DNA of 20,000 nt from Prorocentrum cordatum. Its lineage: Eukaryota > Sar > Dinophyceae > Prorocentrales > Prorocentraceae. Below are positions 14,815-20,000 of this stretch, one piece after another. The DNA is taken from positions 32,501-52,500 of the forward strand of contig CAUYUJ010006360.1 in NCBI GenBank assembly GCA_963575745.1, written 5' to 3'. Positions within the stretch are counted from its first letter, which is position 1; every line of letters begins with the position of its first letter. The position numbers and the translations under genes are program-made. A model generated the notes under the pieces. That model saw only the letters and a program-made list of their open reading frames with translations, ran no database searches and was not told the DNA's origin.

Positions 14815-15015
14815 TCGACGGAAGGTTTTTGGCCGTCTCCGGCCTGCAGGGACCCTCGCCGGACCCCAAAAGGCAGTCAGAAAACGGCACGGGATGGAAA
14901 AAAACGCTCTGGGGAAGCGTCGGGACTTCCCAGGGGCCGCATATTGAAAAAACCAAGGAAGGGTCGGGACTTCCCAGGGGCCGCATATTGAAAAAAACAA
15001 GGCATCGCATGTCTC
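14815..15015 (-). repeat. Dispersed repeat family Q, fourth copy, with 44-bp tandem duplication
   Basis: GGACCCTCGCCGGACCCC, CGGCACGGGATGGAAAAAAA, CTCTGGGGAAG and GTCGGGACTTCCCAGGGGCC. The last part with CGCATATTGAAAAAA is duplicated: 14919 and 14963, period 44 bp. It ends with GGCATCGCATGTCTCG, matching the other copies. Confidence 0.7.
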
Positions 15016-15362
15016 GCCATCGCTCGGACGCCCATTCCCCGTGCACTGTCGCACTTCGTGCGTACATCCCCGCAAGATGGTCCAGGATGATCCTCGAGGA
15101 TCCTCGCCGAAGATCGAATGCACACGTCCGAACGATGCCAAAATGTATGACAGAACTTTCCGACCCCCCCGATCCGCCCCTCTCGTCGCCCCCGTCGGGG
15201 CCCTCGCCAAGCCCAGGAGCGCGCGCGGGTCCCCTTGTCGAGAGCCTGCCGCCGATCTGTCGACGGTGCATCGCCGATCCCACAGCGAAAGGCGCGCGAC
15301 ACGTCGGCGCAGGCATATGTAATGTTGGATGGCACCTTAGAAAAAACAATCACAATCTTTTT
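15016..15362. other. Spacer; nothing recognised
   Basis: Mixed GC-rich sequence with a few GATCCTCGAGGATCC-type palindromes near 15090. No domain-bearing frame. Confidence 0.4.
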
Positions 15363-15540
15363 AAGGCTATAGGGCTATAGGGCTATAGGGGCTATACGGC
15401 TATAGGGCTACTAGGGCTATAGGGCTATTAGGGCTATAGGGCTATAGGGCTATAGGGCTATACGGCTATAAGGCTGTAGGGCCATAGGGCTAGAAGGCTA
15501 TAAGGCTATAAGGCTATAAGACTCTAGGGCTACAGGGCTA
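15363..15540 (+). repeat. GGGCTATA satellite (8-bp unit)
   Basis: About 20 units of GGGCTATA with variants GGGGCTATA, CGGCTATA, AGGCTATA, GGGCTACTA and GGGCCATA. AT-containing satellite in a GC-rich setting. Confidence 0.95.
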
Positions 15541-15666
15541 CCGGGCACCTCGGCACCCGGGCACCCGGGCACCCGGGCACCCGGGCGAGCCGCCGAAATC
15601 GGCGCCAAACCTCACATAACCTTATGAATCCACTAGGACTCCTACAGACGCAAGCTCTGATTGAGG

Positions 15667-15710
<44 letters not shown>

Positions 15711-15732
15711 TATATACATATATATATATATG
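15541..15732 (+). repeat. Composite element: CACCCGGG satellite, conserved core, (TA)n (family S, copy 2)
   Basis: CACCCGGG 8-bp units (about 15545-15586), then AAATCGGCG (15597), CTAGGAC (15633) and GCAAGCTCTGATTG (15650-15663), then (TA)n with CA interruptions (15671-15732). Same order and spacing as 4960-5131. Confidence 0.75.
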
Positions 15733-16039
15733 TAACTGAGCAACAAAGAACAACAAAAACAATAATATAACATTATGTTTTATATGTGAAACCCTTTTTA
15801 AATACTAAAAACACAAAACAACACACACAACAACAAAAACGCCCCCGTGCCTTCAGCATGCAATGGTGCACCCCATGGCTCACGCAGTCCTGAAGGGTAA
15901 AGGGGTTGTACGGTTGAAGGGCCCAGACCACGAATTTCCCGGGAATCCTGCACGCTTCCTGGCGTCCCTGGGCAGTTCTGGCGTGGGCCTCCAGGATGCT
16001 GACCCCGCTCAAAACAACCCTCGGAGCCCCACGGTCTCC
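15733..16039. other. Spacer; nothing recognised
   Basis: AT-rich stretch (15733-15835) then mixed sequence. A minus-strand frame through 15773-16240 runs into the periodic repeat and has no known domain. Confidence 0.4.
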
Positions 16040-16560
16040 TGAGAAAAACCAGAAAGCATCCAAGACGGCCCCGAGACGGCCCGTGAAGGCGCCAAGACTG
16101 CCGCCGATGTCCTGCAGACGGCCTGAGAAGCCCCAAAAGAAAACCAGTGATTCCCCTGTCGGACTTCCGACGCTCCAAGACGGCCCAACAGGCCCCAGAG
16201 CTCCTTCCACGAGCGCCCAAGTAGCCCCAACGGGCCTCAAGATGCCTCAAGAGGCCCCAAAACGGCCGAAGGCCCCTAAAGCTGCCCAAGAGGGCCCCGA
16301 GGGGGCCCCAAAAAGGGGAATTCAGACTTACATTTCGCGCTCTCCGCTCCAAGATGATCCCCGAGACCGCCAGCAGACCCCAGGGGGCCTCCCAGAAGCC
16401 ACCAGAGCCCCACAAGAGGGCCAAATCAGGCCACAGGAGGGCTCCAAGAGGCCCCGAGAGGCCCCGAGAGGCCCCAAGACATCCGAAACCACCTCCAAAA
16501 GGCTTCCGCGAGACCTACCAGGAGATCCCCACAGGCATCCTAGAGGCCCCTCACATACAA
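16040..16560 (+). repeat. AAGA-periodic repeat (family R), cluster 2
   Basis: CCAAGACGGCCC, CAAGAGGCCCC and AAGAGGGCCCCGAG units in the same orientation as cluster 1, more diverged. The interrupting modules CAGTGATTCCCCTGTCGGAC (16143) and GGGGAATTCAGACTTACA (16316) resemble those of cluster 1. Confidence 0.78.
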
Positions 16561-17379
16561 CCTACGGCACGATGGCGGGATGGGCAGACGCCCCCTAGAT
16601 CCGCCGCCCCCTGTGGTCTTGCCGCGGTGGTGCACGGCGTGCCAGTCGTCTTGGAGGTTTGGGTTTTTTTCGAAAGAACTCCCCGTGGGCCGATGATCCT
16701 CAGAACGTCTGTTGGCTCGAACGTGTGTTTGTCCATCGAGGCCCTTCGATACGACGCAAGCGATGTAATGATCTACTGGTTGGGCTGAAGGGGGTAACAC
16801 TTTCTTTTTCCGTCAGCGGCGAGGCGGCGACCTCCGCTCCGGCGAGAAGCTGGAAAGGGGCACTGACTAGCGAATTGGCCGGCGGGCAAAGAAGGGGGGG
16901 GGACGGCCGAGAGGAAGAAGGGACGCTCAGACATCGAAGAGTTCGACGATGAGCAGCCGGGGGGGGGGGCAGCAGCAGCAGCCAGGCGCGCAGGGCCAGA
17001 GCGCGGTGGGCGGCCGTGGCAAGCCACGGTGGCAAGGGTGGCGGGAGGGCGGCTGCCAGCAGCCGGAGCTGGCGGGCGGACGCAGCGGGACACCACGGAG
17101 GGCAGAGGCACCGCGGCGCGCCGAGGAGTAGGCGCAGCAGTGAGCCGTGCGGAGGGCATTGCGGCGTGACCCCGGAGATGGGCACCAACACCAACACAGG
17201 GGGGGGGCCTCCACAGGGGGGAGGTGATCCCAGATTTCGGTGCTAGTGGTAATACGTCGGTCGCCTTGGAGGCCAGAATGTTACCACCATCACCGAGATC
17301 GGGATCTGCTTCCCTCGGTGTGGGCGCACCGCCGATGCTGGTGCTGGTGTCAACCTCTAGGCCTGCGACGGGACTCTCC
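16561..17379. other. Spacer; no gene recognised
   Basis: Mixed sequence with G-runs (16895-16901, 16960-16969, 17201-17208) and a short CAG run (16970-16982). Plus and minus frames of 60-165 residues overlap one another; none has a domain, so none is called. Confidence 0.4.
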
Positions 17380-17555
17380 AGACGGCCTCAGGACGGCCAA
17401 GACTAGAGGGCAGAAGATCCACCCCGATAGTAACCACTCCGACACGCGAAGCCGTTTCGTAAACGCACCCAAAGAGGGAATCAAAGCGGGCAGGGCCATT
17501 CAGTAAACGCCCAAGGCCGTCTAGCAAACGCCGATTGTCCGGTCCGGGTGGTTTT
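17380..17555. other. Spacer with three AAACGC motifs
   Basis: GTAAACGCACCC, GTAAACGCCC and GCAAACGCC at about 17459, 17503 and 17524, too few and irregular to define a repeat. Confidence 0.35.
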
Positions 17556-18190
17556 CCTCCCTTGATCAAGACGGCCAGGATGGCCCAACGTGCTGCCAAG
17601 GTCTCTCCAAGACCGCCGAAGATGCACCCGAGACGGCCGAAGGTGGCCTCAGGATGGCCCAAGGCGGCCCGAGGGCGGCCCCCGGGAGGCCTCTCCGAGA
17701 CGGCCGAGGAGGCCTCCGAGAGGGCCCACGGGAAGGCCCGGAGAGGCCAAGATCCTTGATATTTCTATAACTTTGAAAGACTTGGGCTGTTGCTCCGTTT
17801 CGGGCCTCCGACGGCCCAAGACGGCCCGAGAGGCAATCAAGATCGCCCCAAGAGCGCCCAAGAGGCCTCCAAGATAGCCCCAGGACGGCCCAAGAGGCTC
17901 CCAAGACGGCCCCAAAAGGGCCGCAAGACAGCACAAGAGGGCTCCAAAACGCCCAGGATGGCCTTCAACTCGATCGTGAAGCGCCCGGAAAGGGCCCTAA
18001 GACGGCCCAGAGAGGCTCCCAAACGGCTTCCGACGGCATCAGACGGGCCAGGAACACCAGAAGACGGCCAAAAAGGCCCCCAAGAAGCCCCAAAGGCCCC
18101 CAAGAGGCCCCCAGGAGGCCTCCAAGAGGCCCCCAGAAAGCTCCCAGGAGGTCTCCTCATCCTTCTTCTCATCCTCTGTTTCCTCCCTCT
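17556..18190 (+). repeat. AAGA-periodic repeat (family R), cluster 3
   Basis: Units as in cluster 1. The module at 17738-17815 (GGCCAAGATC, TTGAAAGACT, GTTTCGGGCCTCCGACGG) aligns with 12490-12570 and 19364-19445. The landmark GACGGCATCAGACGGGCCAG, then GAACACC (about 18034) also occurs in cluster 4. It ends in degenerate TCC-rich sequence (18150-18215). Confidence 0.85.
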
Positions 18191-18318
18191 CCTCATCCCT
18201 CTCTCTGCCTCAATCGCGTGTTCCTCGGGAGGGCCTCCGCAACCGCTGGGGGCACGCACGGTCCAACAGCGTGGCCAAACTTTACCCAAACGTTTGGCCA
18301 TATCGGCGCATCATAAAA

Positions 18319-18485
18319 GTGAAGGGACCCTGGGACACACAAATAAATACATACAAATAAAAGGATTCCCCATGTTTTCCCATATCTTCTGGGCTTCTGT
18401 CTTCCCCCCCACTGCCCATATGTTCCCATAATCTCTGGGGGAATCGACGATGAATTGTGCCTGTGTGTATTTTCCTCCTCCTGCG
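18319..18485 (+). repeat. Family P, full copy 3 (167 bp)
   Basis: GTGAAGGGACCCTGGGACAC to CTCCTCCTGCG, with ACAAATAAATACATACAAAT, TCTTCTGGGCTTCTGTCTTC, ATATGTTCCCATAATCTCTG and AATCGACGATGAATTGTG. Very close to 3782-3948 in length and order. Confidence 0.85.
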
Positions 18486-19199
18486 AAAAGGCAGGGGGGC
18501 GGCGGGGACTCCCGGCGGGCGTCTTCGATCCGCCGCCCACCGTGCGGCTTGCACACCGCAGGGGTGCGCCGCGCGCTCGCTGCTCGACCGCAGGCGTTCC
18601 CAAAAGGGGACCTTCGGCGCCGATCCTGCGGGCCGCCCGCCCTGCCGACTGCACCTCCCCGCCCCGGTCTTCCAGCGAAGGACGGCCCCACAAGCCTCGT
18701 CAAAATCCCACCAGCCCTTTGGGCGTGAGTGGTTTAGCGAGCTCTCTCTGTTCTCAACCCCCCTTCTTCCCCTTCGGGGAGGGGTTTACCCCTCCCCCTA
18801 CCCCCTCCCCCTGGGCCTGGAGAGGGCGGGCCGCGGGTGGTCAGAGGGGTCGTTTTCGACTCCTGGGAGGGCTAAAAAACGACGACCCTCACGAGGATTC
18901 TGCCCCCGACGGGGGGGCGCCAAAAAAACCCTCAAAAATGTCTGACGTGGTTGAACTGCTTGTGGGAAGATCTGGGGCCGAGCATCGACGAGTGCGGGGT
19001 ACTTGCATGCGCCGCCCCATCCAGTGTCGGTCGACGTCAGACTTTCGAGTCAGCTTCGGTCAGACTATCTTTGCCCTCGCACCTGCATTGAAGGGGCGGC
19101 GTGCCGACATTGAGGGGCGCGCCGAAATCGAAATGACGTGCCAGCAACTGTTGAGGTTAATTTTGACGAGGGTAGCAGGAAGGGCCCCCCAGACTGCGA
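18486..19199. other. Spacer; no gene recognised
   Basis: GC-rich first half, more balanced second half. A plus frame from an ATG at 18939 gives about 85 mixed-composition residues before entering the periodic repeat; no domain recognised and no stop before the repeat, so it is not called. Confidence 0.4.
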
Positions 19200-19770
19200 A
19201 TGTGGTCTTCAAGACGGCCACGATCCAGGACAACCCACAAACCACTCAAGACGGTCCGTTCTCCCAAGATGGCCTCAAGACGGCCCAAGACGGCCTAAGA
19301 GGGCCCCTAAGAGACCTCCGAGACGGCCCAAGAGGCCTCCAAGGGTTACTCCTGGAAGGCCCAGCGAGCCCAAAATCAATGGTTTCCTTTGGTTTTTGAC
19401 AGGATTCGGTATTTGCGTATGTTCTGTATTCCTGACGGCCCGAGACGGGCCAAGAGGCTCCCAAAATCACCCAAGATGGCCCCATGCAGGCCTAAGGGGC
19501 CCCCAAAACGGCACCAAGACGGCCCCAAGACGGCTTCCAAGACGGCCCTGAAGCGCCCCAAAAGGGCCCCAATTCGGTTCAGAGAGGCCTCAAGACGGCG
19601 TCTCACGGCGTCAGACTGGCCAGGAACGCAATAAGCTAGCCAAAGAGGCCCCAAAGAAGCCCTCAAAGTCCCCAAAGAGCCCCCCAAGAGGCCTCCAAGA
19701 AGCCCCCAGGAAGCTCACAGCAGACCCCACGAGTGCCCCAAGAGGCTCGCAATAGGCCTCCTCCACCTCC
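19200..19770 (+). repeat. AAGA-periodic repeat (family R), cluster 4
   Basis: CTCAAGACGGCCCAAGACGG and related units. The module at 19364-19445 (GAGCCCAAAATC, GGTTTTTGACAGGATTCGG, TTCCTGACGG) aligns with cluster 1, and GGCGTCAGACTGGCCAGGAA (about 19606) with cluster 3. It ends in TCC-rich sequence. Clusters 3 and 4 look like two copies of one element of roughly 600 bp. Confidence 0.85.
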
Positions 19771-19774
19771 TTGT

Positions 19775-19800
19775 CCTCCTCCTCCTCCTCCTCCGCTTCT
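19775..19800 (+). repeat. (TCC)n after cluster 4
   Basis: TCCTCCTCCTCCTCCTCC followed by GCTTCTCC. Confidence 0.9.
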
Positions 19801-19903
19801 CCTTCGCCTTCGTATAATTAATGTGAGTATGAGTGCCACCAGTGTGATTGTTAGTGTTGTTAGTAATATCATTTCTCGCATGATTATGCCTATGATGTGT
19901 CTT

Positions 19904-20000
19904 AGTAGTAGTAGTAGCAGCAGCAGCAGTAGCAGCAGTAGTAGTAATAGTAGTAGTACTACTACTACTAGTAGTATTAGTAGTAGTAGTAGTTGTTGTT
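19904..20000 (+). repeat. (AGT)n/(AGC)n microsatellite, runs off the window end
   Basis: TAGTAGTAG and CAGCAGCAG triplets with an internal switch to ACTACTACT (about 19957-19970), making a self-complementary centre. It continues past the window end. Confidence 0.95.

Noticed and set aside
16927-17214. Overlapping frames in the G-run region
   Set aside because: Several frames on both strands are open because of GC content; none has a recognisable motif, and G-run lengths make the frame unreliable.
18939-19399. Plus-strand frame beginning MSDVVELLVG
   Set aside because: The first ~85 residues look mixed, but there is no domain, no stop before the periodic repeat and no splice evidence.

Overview
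This is a GC-rich window from a large, repeat-laden eukaryotic genome. I find no gene I can name: no rRNA, no tRNA, and no protein with a recognisable domain. Almost all long open frames lie in low-complexity tracts (GGA/TCC giving poly-Glu, poly-Gly, poly-Arg or poly-Ser) or in tandem repeats. Two interstitial stretches of the plant/alga/alveolate-type telomere repeat CCCTAAA occur, each inside a 225-bp duplicated unit. High GC, heavy microsatellite load, sparse genes and this telomere motif suggest a protist or algal genome. A dinoflagellate is my best guess, at low confidence.

The best-supported content is a family of five short inverted-repeat transposons (MITEs), about 154-189 bp, at 2791-2951, 3387-3575, 4264-4425, 8048-8201 and 14600-14761. 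They share terminal inverted repeats beginning TTAAGTCGGGCCTGTCCCCC and a conserved internal motif near the right end. Each is flanked by an 8-bp target duplication (perfect in one copy, near-perfect or degraded in the others). For three copies the window also holds a related, uninterrupted 'empty site'. The copy at 2791 is nested in one arm of a foldback element, and the copy at 8048 sits in a second foldback block of the same host family.

Layout: 104-593 GGA tract; 1140-1731 TCC tract (inverted to the first); 1732-2225 exact 269-bp-period tandem duplication carrying telomere motifs; 2226-3780 mosaic of dispersed blocks with MITEs A and B and a foldback; 3782-3948 first copy of a ~166-bp dispersed repeat; 4041-4090 10-bp tandem repeat; 4264-4425 MITE C; 4551-5131 GGA tract and a composite satellite/(CA)n element; 5350-6215 dispersed blocks and another foldback; 6236-6786 and 8925-10210 two arrays of one 88-89-bp minisatellite (about 6 and 14 copies), both ending in the same GGA-containing junction; 6940-8520 dispersed repeats, a palindrome, MITE D and a second foldback; 10415-11930 further dispersed blocks; 12033-12292 (GTC)n and G-runs; 12320-12960, 16040-16560, 17560-18190 and 19200-19770 four clusters of a quasi-periodic repeat with AAGA steps every 10-11 bp; 13331-14420 more purine and pyrimidine tracts; 14600-14761 MITE E; 15363-15732 8-bp satellites running into (TA)n; 19904-20000 (AGT)n.

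Two minus-strand segments (3584-3774 and 7408-7630) have protein-like composition and could be exons or gene relics. No gene structure can be proved from this window. The window is best read as accumulated and nested repeats, with the MITE family and its target biology as the main point of interest.
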